Shown here in pieces: positions 8,243 through 15,223 of a DNA stretch of 20,536 bases; position 1 is the stretch's first letter; every line of letters starts with the position of its first letter. The notes beneath the pieces were generated by a model. That model saw nothing but the letters and a program-made list of their open reading frames with translations. It searched no databases and was not told the origin of the DNA. This stretch comes from JBFLVQ01 sp040758525 (GTDB lineage: Bacteria > Acidobacteriota > Blastocatellia > Chloracidobacteriales > JADJPF01). The DNA is taken from NCBI GenBank assembly GCA_040758525.1, contig JBFLVQ010000085.1:1-20536 (forward strand), given 5' to 3'. A program made the translations under genes and the position numbers.

Positions 8243-9745
8243 TCAATTGCCGGGGGGAGTTTGTCCATGTTGAGAATGATCTTCTGTTGGCTGTTTCGGT
8301 CTCTCTGTTGGTGCGACATTACCATGATTATGCTGTCCGAAAGCGTTGGCAGCAGTTTTCAGCCTGCTTTCTGAATCGATCAAGAAATTGGCTGAGGTTA
8401 CTACCTGCTCTCCTGCTTTCACACCATCAAGCACAATAACGCGACCATCAACCAACCCGCCTAATTGCACTTTGCGAGGAGCAAAATAGCCATCACCAAG
8501 AGCAATAAATACCATCTGTTCAGTACCTGAATCCATAACCGCCTCTTGTGGTAGCGTGAGCTTTTTACCGTAATCAACTTGCAACTCTACATTGGCATAC
8601 ATATCTGGCTTAAGTTGAAGATCAATATTGGGAATCTCGATCCGCACCTTCAGCGTGCGTGTAGTGTTATCAAGCTGTGGATAGATATAAGTGACATTAC
8701 CTTTGAATTTCTTTCCAGGCAGGTAAGCGAGAGTAACATTGGCCTGTTGACCGACTCTTATTTCCGATGCTTCAAATTCATAAATATCTGCTACTACCCA
8801 GACTTTCGATAGATCAGCAAGTGTATAAAGTTCGGTATCAGGCATAATACGCTGTTTAGGATAGGCGTTGCGTGTGAGTACAAAACCATTGGCAGGAGCA
8901 TAAAGAGTCATCGTCTTTATTGGTGCGCCACGCTTCTCAATCTCATCAATCTGTTCTTGGCTGATATCCCAAAGTTCCAATCTTCGGCGCGCTGATTGAT
9001 AGAGTGAGTGAGAGCCATTGGCGGCTTCTTGAAATTGGCTATTGCCAAGCTCATTTCTCATTTTGACTGCAAGCAAAAATTCTTGCTGAGTCTGGAAAAG
9101 TTCTGGACTGTAGATACTGATTAGCGGATCGCCAACGTTTACCTCTTTTCCAGTAAAATCGACATAGACATTCTCAATCCAGCCCTCAGTCTTGGTATGT
9201 ATACGGGTAATCTTGGTCTCGTCATAAGAGATCTTGCCAACCGCACGAATTGTTTTACTGATATGTTGATAGCTAGTTGTACCGATCTGTACACCAATTA
9301 ATTGTTGTTTGTAGGGACTGATTTGAATCGTGCCTGCCGGCATCTGGTTCTTTGCTATGACCTGATCTTCAGTATAGACAGGCACAAGATCCATACCACA
9401 ATCAGGCGCCTTCCCAGGTTTGTCAGATTTATAAGTCGGATGCATTGGATCGATCCAATAGAGAATCTGCTTCTCGGTGATAGACTGTGTGGAAGCACTC
9501 TGATTATGACCAGGCACAAAATAGCTGATAATATAGTGACGTGCGAAATAACCCACAGTGCCCATAATGGCAAGAAAGATCATAATGCCAATAAAACCCT
9601 GCCATCGCCGCTTTTTATCATCTATTGGTGATACTAGAGAAGACTCAGACGAAGATTCAGGCGCAGTTTGAGAAGCCTCAACTATCTCTGCTACTTCGCC
9701 CTCTTCTGCTGGTGCGATATCTACAACTTTTTTTCCTGCTAACAT
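8243..9745 (-). CDS. cusB: CusB-type periplasmic adaptor of copper/silver efflux
   Basis: 500 residues. ATG at 9745 follows GGGGGAG. An unusual acidic, Ser/Glu-rich tail of about 45 residues precedes the single membrane anchor (about 48-67, FIGIMIFLAIMGTVGYFARH). Residues about 95-124 form a heavy-metal-binding domain of the form WIDPMHP...PDCGMDLVPVY, with Met101, His102, Cys116 and Met118 as candidate ligands. The lipoyl, helical-hairpin and beta-barrel regions of the membrane fusion family follow (TEGWIENVYVDFTGKEVNVG, YAPANGFVLTRNAY, LADLSKVWVVADIYE). The C-terminus is His-rich (QHNHG, DHSQHGQ), which may bind metal. The gene lies between cusC (20 bp gap) and cusA (53 bp gap). It bridges the pump to the outer-membrane channel and hands over Cu(I)/Ag(I). 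Confidence 0.93.
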   Translation of the reverse strand: MLAGKKVVDIAPAEEGEVAEIVEASQTAPESSSESSLVSPIDDKKRRWQGFIGIMIFLAIMGTVGYFARHYIISYFVPGHNQSASTQSITEKQILYWIDPMHPTYKSDKPGKAPDCGMDLVPVYTEDQVIAKNQMPAGTIQISPYKQQLIGVQIGTTSYQHISKTIRAVGKISYDETKITRIHTKTEGWIENVYVDFTGKEVNVGDPLISIYSPELFQTQQEFLLAVKMRNELGNSQFQEAANGSHSLYQSARRRLELWDISQEQIDEIEKRGAPIKTMTLYAPANGFVLTRNAYPKQRIMPDTELYTLADLSKVWVVADIYEFEASEIRVGQQANVTLAYLPGKKFKGNVTYIYPQLDNTTRTLKVRIEIPNIDLQLKPDMYANVELQVDYGKKLTLPQEAVMDSGTEQMVFIALGDGYFAPRKVQLGGLVDGRVIVLDGVKAGEQVVTSANFLIDSESRLKTAANAFGQHNHGNVAPTERPKQPTEDHSQHGQTPPGN

Positions 9746-9765
9746 AAACTCCCCCTATAAATTAT

Positions 9766-11157
9766 TCAATGCCTCAGTGTGGTACCGACCAGCGGTTCAA
9801 GTGAGGCGACGGCTTTCTCGGCATTGCTTAGCTGTTCGTAATAACTGAGCTGGTAGTTAAGCAGTGTCAGTTGATTGTTGAGTAGAGTAAGGAAATCGAC
9901 TTTGCCGGTTTCATAGCCGACGATTGCGGATTCGAGTGCGGCAGTTGCCTGCGGTATGATTACAGAGCGATAAAGATTGATCAGTTGTTGTGCAGTAGTA
10001 AGGGCAAGATAACGATCTTTGATTCTGTACTGCAATACAGCGATGGTATTATCGAGTCGTTGCTTCTCCATACTAGCACTGGCAACTGCTTCTGTGAGTG
10101 CTGGTCGTTGCTTCTGCCAGAAATAGAGTGGCAGTTTCAACCCGAATGTTATTCCATACATCTCCGGCATTCCTGGTCGATTCTGATAGCTGAAGCCAAA
10201 TGACATATCAGGATAGAACTCTTTTTTCGCTAGTTGGATGGCATACTGCTCACGATCAATACGGCGGCGTTGCAACTTAAGAGAAGGCGATTCGCTTAAA
10301 GCAATCTCATTTAGTCCCGCCAGAGTGTGATCGAATTCAAAAGGCCGCAATTCTTCCGGTGTGCCTAGTAGAGTGTTTATCTCTTGATAACGTAGACTGT
10401 TTATTTGCGCCACTATAGTCTCTTGACGCTGTGTTAGCAAAGCCTGTTGTTCAATAAGCCTAGAGATCTCAACCTGAGCCTTAAGTAGGTCTTGTTGAGT
10501 GCCTCTACCCACCGAATAACTTGACTCTGTTATCTTGGCAAACTTCTCCAATAATTCTTTGTTTTTTGCTAATGTGTCGATCGCTTTGGTGAGATACCAA
10601 TATTCGAAATAGGCCTGTTTAAGTTCGGCAATGATATTAAACCGTGTCTGTTCGTATAACCACCAGTTCGAGTCAGCTTCCATTAAAGCCATCTTGCCTC
10701 TTAAACTACGTTCTCCTGGAAAAGGAATCTCTTGTGTAAAACTGATCATACGCGCACTGGATGGATCGCCTTTTTGAATATCCAGAGGAGGCAATGGAAT
10801 TATATTGCCCATATAGCCTACCTCTAACATCGGTTCAGGCATTGCTTTCGCTTGTGGTATGCGCGCACGCATCATGTCGTAATTGCGCTGCAGGGATTTT
10901 ATTTCTGGATTATTTTCCAGAGTCTGTTCAATAAGAGTAGTTAGTGATACTCTCGGTAAAGTAGTAACATTAGCACTAATGGCAAGTGATGAGGTTTTAT
11001 CAAAACTGCTCGTAGTGTTAGCAATTTTATTAGCCTGTTGAGCAAAAACTGTAGTTAGATTGCCTAACAAACCTGTGATAAACAACCAGACTATTATTAC
11101 CTGGATCGATTTCCACTGCTTTAAAGCTCTCTTAGCCCCACTATTATCGCTAAACAT
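9766..11157 (-). CDS. cusC: CusC/CzcC-type outer-membrane efflux channel (TolC family)
   Basis: 463 residues. The start is placed at ATG 11157, which has GGGAG with a 5-6 base spacer; an in-frame TTG at 11169 would lie upstream of that ribosome site. Residues 1-39 are a signal peptide ending VFA|Q. There is no lipobox Cys, so unlike E. coli CusC it is probably not lipidated. Two outer-membrane efflux repeats follow. They include LEVGYMGN, the metal-pump hallmark FTQEIPFPGERSLRGKMA (about 140-157) and helical hairpins rich in Gln and Leu. It forms the trimeric outer-membrane and periplasmic duct of the pump. It is the first of five closely spaced genes. Confidence 0.92.
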   Translation of the reverse strand: MFSDNSGAKRALKQWKSIQVIIVWLFITGLLGNLTTVFAQQANKIANTTSSFDKTSSLAISANVTTLPRVSLTTLIEQTLENNPEIKSLQRNYDMMRARIPQAKAMPEPMLEVGYMGNIIPLPPLDIQKGDPSSARMISFTQEIPFPGERSLRGKMALMEADSNWWLYEQTRFNIIAELKQAYFEYWYLTKAIDTLAKNKELLEKFAKITESSYSVGRGTQQDLLKAQVEISRLIEQQALLTQRQETIVAQINSLRYQEINTLLGTPEELRPFEFDHTLAGLNEIALSESPSLKLQRRRIDREQYAIQLAKKEFYPDMSFGFSYQNRPGMPEMYGITFGLKLPLYFWQKQRPALTEAVASASMEKQRLDNTIAVLQYRIKDRYLALTTAQQLINLYRSVIIPQATAALESAIVGYETGKVDFLTLLNNQLTLLNYQLSYYEQLSNAEKAVASLEPLVGTTLRH

Positions 11158-11198
11158 AATAACTCCCAATATTGATTATTCTTTTTAAGCAGAGATAT

Positions 11199-11257
11199 CA
11201 GGTCGTCGCTCTCAATACTGCTAACTCTTTATTAAAAGAGGTGAATTTAGCGACCTG
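11199..11257 (-). promoter_or_regulatory. Nested inverted repeat in the leader between the Cys-rich gene and cusC
   Basis: CAGGTCG at 11199-11205 pairs with CGACCTG at 11251-11257. Allowing a 3-base bulge, the pairing extends by two more bases. Inside it, CTCTTT (11225-11230) and AAAGAG (11235-11240) form a second stem around ATTA. The structure fills the 126-bp gap before cusC. Being transcribed, it could act as an attenuator, an mRNA processing site or a partial terminator that sets the ratio of Cys-rich protein to pump. That role is inferred; only the repeats are seen. Confidence 0.35.
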
Positions 11258-11283
11258 GATGTCTACAGCCAATCAGGGCAAGG

Positions 11284-11781
11284 TTAGATTAAGAAGCAAG
11301 ATATCATCAGATAAATACACAGAAAATGTGGTTCAAGGGTATTGGGTGCTGGAATATAGACTCTCTTGGTGGTGTCAAACCCAGTCAATAACAATATAAA
11401 TGCGTCAAGTTGAATTGGTCCTTGGCTCATGGTAAAAGTAACTGGAGGTTCTGCAGGCTGAGAAGAATGACAGCATAACTCAATGCATTGTGTAGTATTA
11501 CTGTGTTTAATACTGTTTTTATTGGCAGTAGCTGGCACTCGATTATACCGGTTATGCGAGCAGCAACAAGCAATATTCAATGCTTGGCAATTCATTGGGC
11601 AATTAACTAGTGAAGCGACGTGATATTGAATTGCTTGCTGCAAACCATGGTGAGGTTTTGATAAGCAACTTGTGAAGATAGAGAACTGTGAAGTTAAAAG
11701 GAACATTATAATTGTCCCTAGAGCCATTGAGCTGATTTTGATATTGGGTGATATTCTTGTTGTTGTGTTCTCTCTTCTCAT
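11284..11781 (-). CDS. Cys-rich exported protein, likely copper/silver binder
   Basis: 165 residues from ATG 11781, which has a weak AAGAG upstream. Residues about 16-38 are a hydrophobic export or anchor segment, followed by Cys39. The mature part has two Cys/His clusters: CPMNC (61-65) with CCCSH (72-76), and C99-x3-CCH (103-105), plus Met63. Such soft-ligand clusters suit Cu(I) or Ag(I). Small Cys-rich proteins are often found at the head of cus/cop operons, and this one lies directly upstream of cusC on the same strand, under a promoter with a dyad. A periplasmic metal sponge or chaperone feeding CusB is inferred. The last 30 residues (ending LMISCFLI) are hydrophobic and may be a second membrane segment. 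The family is not known by name, and the reading frame is supported mainly by composition and context. Confidence 0.6.
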   Translation of the reverse strand: MRRENTTTRISPNIKISSMALGTIIMFLLTSQFSIFTSCLSKPHHGLQQAIQYHVASLVNCPMNCQALNIACCCSHNRYNRVPATANKNSIKHSNTTQCIELCCHSSQPAEPPVTFTMSQGPIQLDAFILLLTGFDTTKRVYIPAPNTLEPHFLCIYLMISCFLI

Positions 11782-11805
11782 AGCTCTTAATTTTCTTTAA
11801 CTTTA

Positions 11806-11840
11806 CCTATACAACAATGCTTGAGTTTATACCTCAAGCA
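11806..11840 (-). promoter_or_regulatory. Candidate promoter/operator of the copper cluster
   Basis: TGCTTGAG (11818-11825) and CTCAAGCA (11833-11840) are perfect 8-base inverted repeats separated by 7 bases. On the minus strand, TTGAGG (11837-11832) and TATAGG (11811-11806) could be -35 and -10 boxes with a 20-base spacer. Over-long spacers with a dyad are typical of promoters controlled by MerR-family metal sensors such as CueR, although the repeat is not the CueR consensus. The start codon of the Cys-rich gene lies 25 bases beyond the putative -10. The dyad is seen; the regulator is inferred and is not encoded in this window. Confidence 0.42.
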
Positions 11841-11931
11841 AACCGGCCTGTGTAAAAACAGAGTTAGCAAGTAATGTGCCTTTAGCAACTAGACTTATTT
11901 ATTGGATTTTTAATATAGACAAACCATTATT

Positions 11932-11961
11932 TGAGTAAAATCACATCTAGCTGAGTAAAAT
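11932..11961. repeat. Direct repeat TGAGTAAAAT, two copies 20 bp apart
   Basis: The ten bases TGAGTAAAAT occur at 11932-11941 and 11952-11961, a spacing close to two helical turns. They lie in the divergent region between the Cys-rich gene and the nucleotidyltransferase gene. This layout is typical of binding sites for response regulators that bind head to tail, but no regulator can be named. Confidence 0.35.
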
Positions 11962-12094
11962 TTCTCAATTGTAGTAATGTCCTGCTGTAGGCTAATATGC
12001 ATTGCCAGGAAGCCACACGAAGCGTACTCTTTATGCGATAGCGGTAGATATCCAGTTGAATTCCTTGGGTTATATACCTTCCTTTGGTAAACAG

Positions 12095-12883
12095 ATGTCT
12101 CAACAAGCGCTCAAAACTTATCAGGAGATCATACGTTTGGCAGAGATGGATACAAACGTGCTCGGATTTGTGCTGTGTGGCTCACGCGGCAAAGGCTTTC
12201 CAACCGATCATTCTGACTATGACTGCGCGATGATTGTCACAAATGAGACTTGTGAAATGTATGTCGCACAAATGCGTGAACTTGCATCTTTTGTCGATGT
12301 CTCAGTTTATACCCTTCAAGGGTTTGCAGAACACGCCGCTTGGAATAGTGAATTGGTTTGGGATAGATACAACTGGGCACATCTTCGTGCTCAAGTTGAT
12401 AAGACTGATGGAAAAATACAAGCAATTATTGATGAAAAAGGAAAAGTCCCTACTGATATAGTGACAAAGTTCGTGCGAGATGAGCTAGACCATTACATTA
12501 ATCAAGTTTATCGCTCAATTAAGTGTTTTCGTGATGGCAACACAATTGGCCACCATTTTGAAGCGGCAGACTCTATAAAGCCACTACTTGATGTTATCTT
12601 TGCTATTCACGATAGAAGACTTCGCCCTTATTACAAGTATTTGGAATGGGAGTTGAGAGAATTTCCCCTGTATAAATTTTTATGGACAGCTAATCAATTA
12701 TTGGAGATGATACAAACTATTCTTACAAACGGTTCTTACACAACGCAACAAGATATTTTTGAAGAAGTCGAAAGAGTGCTGCGGGCAGATGGCTACAGCG
12801 AAGTCTTTGATAGTTGGGGAGAGAGTTTGTGGATTAGAGACTATACAGCAGAGATGAACGGAAAATCGAAAAGCAATGTATAA
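12095..12883 (+). CDS. Stand-alone nucleotidyltransferase-domain protein
   Basis: 262 residues from ATG 12095. A longer frame starts at TTG 12002, but the extra 31 residues do not look like this family and no good ribosome site is visible at either place. The N-terminal Pol-beta-type nucleotidyltransferase core has the diagnostic GSRGKG (29-34), followed by DHSDYD with Asp41 and Asp43 as the paired metal ligands. Asp68 in FVDVSVY is the likely third carboxylate. A helical C-terminal half contains YRSIKCFRDGN and LRPYYKYLEWEL (187-198), segments I associate with a widespread family of lone nucleotidyltransferases related to aminoglycoside adenylyltransferases. It should transfer a nucleotide, usually AMP, to a small molecule; the substrate is unknown. 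It is transcribed away from the copper cluster and has no operon partner. Confidence 0.82.
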   Translation: MSQQALKTYQEIIRLAEMDTNVLGFVLCGSRGKGFPTDHSDYDCAMIVTNETCEMYVAQMRELASFVDVSVYTLQGFAEHAAWNSELVWDRYNWAHLRAQVDKTDGKIQAIIDEKGKVPTDIVTKFVRDELDHYINQVYRSIKCFRDGNTIGHHFEAADSIKPLLDVIFAIHDRRLRPYYKYLEWELREFPLYKFLWTANQLLEMIQTILTNGSYTTQQDIFEEVERVLRADGYSEVFDSWGESLWIRDYTAEMNGKSKSNV

Positions 12884-12996
12884 CAACTGCTTCGAACAGA
12901 TACACGATCTTCTAGAGGATTATTGGTACTAATAGAACTATTTTCTACACCTTTTATGGCATACTAAATCGATTACCTGTACTAATGTAGATAAAA

Positions 12997-13092
12997 TATC
13001 AGGAATTCTCGGTTTAGACGAAAACAAAGGGGTTATGGGTACAAGCAAGCCGTTAAGTCCTTTAGATACGTTCAAACCGAGAATTCCTGATA
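12997..13092. mobile_element. MITE-like element with 19-bp perfect inverted ends and TA flanks
   Basis: TATCAGGAATTCTCGGTTT (12997-13015) is repeated perfectly inverted at 13074-13092. With two mismatches the match extends inward to 24 bases. The spacer is 58 bases and carries no gene. If the outer TA on each side is a target duplication, the element proper is 92 bp (12999-13090, TCAGG...CCTGA). A TA duplication is characteristic of the IS630/Tc1-mariner group. A weaker inner pair (AAAGG 13026-13030, CCTTT 13059-13063) could extend the fold. It sits in the 319-bp gap between the nucleotidyltransferase and AraC genes; the rest of the gap shows nothing recognisable. A structured RNA or large terminator is the alternative. 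Confidence 0.5.
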
Positions 13093-13202
13093 AAATATTA
13101 TGTGAATTAGTAAGCTTAAATTAAAGTTCGGCTGTATATCTTAGTTTACTGTATCAACTATAATTAATTTATCGCAGCAATGGCACAGATATAAAGGCAT
13201 AC

Positions 13203-14057
13203 ATGCAAGGTACGACCCTTTCTGAAAAAAGTAAAGTATGGCGTATTCCAAAGCTCTGCAACCTGGAGTTGCTGCGTGGCAGCTATCTTACTCATTCCTT
13301 CCCTAGGCATACGCATGAGCGATATGCAATAGGTGTCATAGAGCAAGGGGCATTAGGCTACTTCTATCGTGGTGAGAATATTGTTGCCTTACCAGGCAAC
13401 ATTAACTTGTGCATTCCGGGTGAAGTGCATACTGGACAGCCAGCAATGGCCCAAGGCTGGAGCTATCGGATGTTCTATTTTGACGTTACAATGCTCCAGC
13501 ATATTGCCTCCGAGGTTGCAGAGCGACCACGTAATATTCCGTTTTTCCAGGCTGGTGTTATTGCTGATCTCTTTTTGGCGCGGCAACTTCGTCAGTTACA
13601 TCACCAATTAGAAACAATACATACGCCACTGCTTGAGCAAGAGACGGTCTTATTGGAAGTACTGGCGCAGTTGATACACCGATATGCCGAAGATCCTCCA
13701 CCACTGCGTCGCCTGGGACAAGAACCTTATGCAGTTAAACAACTAAAACACTATATTGAGAACCATTACGCCGAAGATATTTCGCTTGACAGTTTGTCCC
13801 GTCTTACCCATCTCAATCGCTATTATCTCAATCGCGTCTTTCGTGAAACAGTAGGAATCCCACCACATGCGTACTTACGTCAAGTGCGCGTAAAGCACGC
13901 AAAAGACCTGCTTGCATCCGGACAACCTATCGCTGATGTTGCTATTGCAACTGGATTTAATGACCAAAGCCATCTCACGCGATGGTTCAAAAGGCTGTGG
14001 GGTTTTACACCTGGACAATACCGCAATAGCATACAAGACGGTTTAGCCACAACATAG
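13203..14057 (+). CDS. AraC-family transcriptional regulator
   Basis: 284 residues. ATG at 13203 has AAAGG five bases upstream. The N-terminal half is an AraC-type cupin sensor: FPRHTHERYAIGV (33-45) supplies the His-x-His-Glu cluster and CIPGEVHTG (70-78) the second cupin motif. The C-terminal half (about 185-275) holds the two helix-turn-helix units of the family. These are ISLDSLSRLTHLNRYYLNRVF (helix 1) and the signature PIADVAIATGFNDQSHLTRW followed by FKRLWGFTPGQYR. The effector is unknown. It is followed 81 bp later by a B3/B4-domain gene on the same strand, so that gene, or a transporter elsewhere, is the likely target. The intervening 81 bp contain no obvious terminator. Confidence 0.92.
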   Translation: MQGTTLSEKSKVWRIPKLCNLELLRGSYLTHSFPRHTHERYAIGVIEQGALGYFYRGENIVALPGNINLCIPGEVHTGQPAMAQGWSYRMFYFDVTMLQHIASEVAERPRNIPFFQAGVIADLFLARQLRQLHHQLETIHTPLLEQETVLLEVLAQLIHRYAEDPPPLRRLGQEPYAVKQLKHYIENHYAEDISLDSLSRLTHLNRYYLNRVFRETVGIPPHAYLRQVRVKHAKDLLASGQPIADVAIATGFNDQSHLTRWFKRLWGFTPGQYRNSIQDGLATT

Positions 14058-14138
14058 TACACTTCAAACATCTATTACGCGTCCTACTACTAGATCGCTT
14101 CCTCTTAATGGAGTCGAAGTGTAAGAAGGAGTCGTAAG

Positions 14139-14822
14139 ATGTTTCAGATTGAAGTTACTGACCGTTGGCATACTACCTTTCCTGGGAGTCACATTGGTGT
14201 TTTGCTTATTGGGAATGTCGATAACTCTCGACGTATAACCCCGCTTGATCAGCGAAAAAGAGAGATTGAGACACGACTTCGACAGCAGTTTGCGGGATTT
14301 TCTCGAGCCGACCTGATGAAATTGGAGGTCTTGCAGGCCTATCGAAGCTACTACAAAAAATTCGGTAAAACGTATCATGTACAGTTGCAACTGGAATCAG
14401 TGGTGCAACAAGGTAAGCCACTGCCGAGTGTAAGCCCGCTTGTTGATGCCAATTTTGCTGCTGAGTTGGAAACTCTCATTCTGACCGCTGGACATGACGC
14501 AGATTTGCTTGAGTCACCAGTAACCATTGATGCCACACAAGGCGGCGAACTATTTAGGCAGATCAACGGTTTGGTACAGTCGTTAAAGTCAAATGATATG
14601 ATGATGTCGGATAGTAAAGGAATTGTCTGTACAATACTCTATGGTCAAGATGTACGTACGTCGATCTCTCCCAACACCTGCCGTGCACTATACGTGGCGT
14701 ATGCACCCTCAGGAGTACTAAAAACAATGGTTCAACAGCAACTCGATTCAATCCATGAAAATATACTTCTTGTTGCGCCTGAAGCTGAGATTGAAATGGT
14801 CGAGGTTTTTGCCGCCAAGTGA
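14139..14822 (+). CDS. B3/B4 tRNA-binding-domain protein (PheT editing-domain-like)
   Basis: 227 residues. ATG at 14139 is preceded by AAGGAG with a 7-base spacer. The protein corresponds to the free-standing B3/B4 domain related to the editing region of the phenylalanyl-tRNA synthetase beta chain (COG3382-type). Diagnostic parts are the region around LEVLQAYRSYYKKFGKTYHV (67-86), the PLPSVSPLVDANFAAEL helix (93-109) and the C-terminal SPNTCRALYVAYAPSGV block (about 175-191). Free B3/B4 proteins are thought to act on misacylated tRNA or amino-acid-like ligands; the activity here is not shown. The AraC gene lies 81 bp upstream on the same strand, a pairing that suggests control by it. Confidence 0.85.
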   Translation: MFQIEVTDRWHTTFPGSHIGVLLIGNVDNSRRITPLDQRKREIETRLRQQFAGFSRADLMKLEVLQAYRSYYKKFGKTYHVQLQLESVVQQGKPLPSVSPLVDANFAAELETLILTAGHDADLLESPVTIDATQGGELFRQINGLVQSLKSNDMMMSDSKGIVCTILYGQDVRTSISPNTCRALYVAYAPSGVLKTMVQQQLDSIHENILLVAPEAEIEMVEVFAAK

Positions 14823-14921
14823 GCAAAGACAGGTGAAGTTAGCTGCTAATCGGTAAATGAGAAGTCAGTATTGAATAATATAATGGTCGTTAAACATAAA
14901 TCGATAGTAAAGAGAGTAAAA

Positions 14922-15202
14922 ATGAAAAAGACAGACAATATATTTACCACCAATAACAACCCATTTGGCAATCTATGAACCAGAAGTGGTGATACTCCGA
15001 TTAGTTACCGAACTGTGATGACCAAACCTTCGTATCATACGACAAGAAGAAAAATCTTATTCTGGCGATCTGCATAACGGCAGTACTCTCAGCCATTGTG
15101 ATAACAGGCGTCCATGTATATTTGCACGAACGGCTGTTATTCGGAAAGAACATAGTTCTGACCTCTATGAGCAGGCGAGCGATCTGTCGTCGCAAGTGTT
15201 AG
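14922..15202 (+). pseudogene. Degenerate region with traces of a small membrane protein
   Basis: In the 401-bp gap before the FG-GAP gene, protein-like text appears in three frames in turn. First is MKKTDNIFTTNNNPFGNL from ATG 14922 after an AGAGAG site, ending TGA at 14976-14978. Then comes IYEPEVVILRLVTEL, ending at about 15017. Last is a frame from 15005 to TAG 15200-15202 containing KKKNLILAICITAVL and continuing as a convincing single membrane segment, then a basic tail (SRRAICRRKC). No good start precedes the last frame. A gene broken by two frameshifts would explain this, but chance open frames are possible. A TATAAT lies at 14879-14884. Confidence 0.27.
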
Positions 15203-15223
15203 GCATAGAAAGAGGGAAAATTG

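Noticed and set aside
8190..8246. N-terminal extension of CusA from a TTG at 8246
   Set aside because: It would overlap the cusB stop codon and has no ribosome site, while ATG 8189 has AAGGAG at the right distance and gives the usual RND N-terminus.
12002..12094. N-terminal extension of the nucleotidyltransferase from a TTG at 12002
   Set aside because: The extra residues do not resemble the family, whose members begin a few residues before the helix leading to GSRGKG.
15001..15195. 64-codon minus-strand frame opposite the membrane-segment fragment
   Set aside because: The composition is not protein-like, whereas the plus strand gives a clear membrane helix at the same place.
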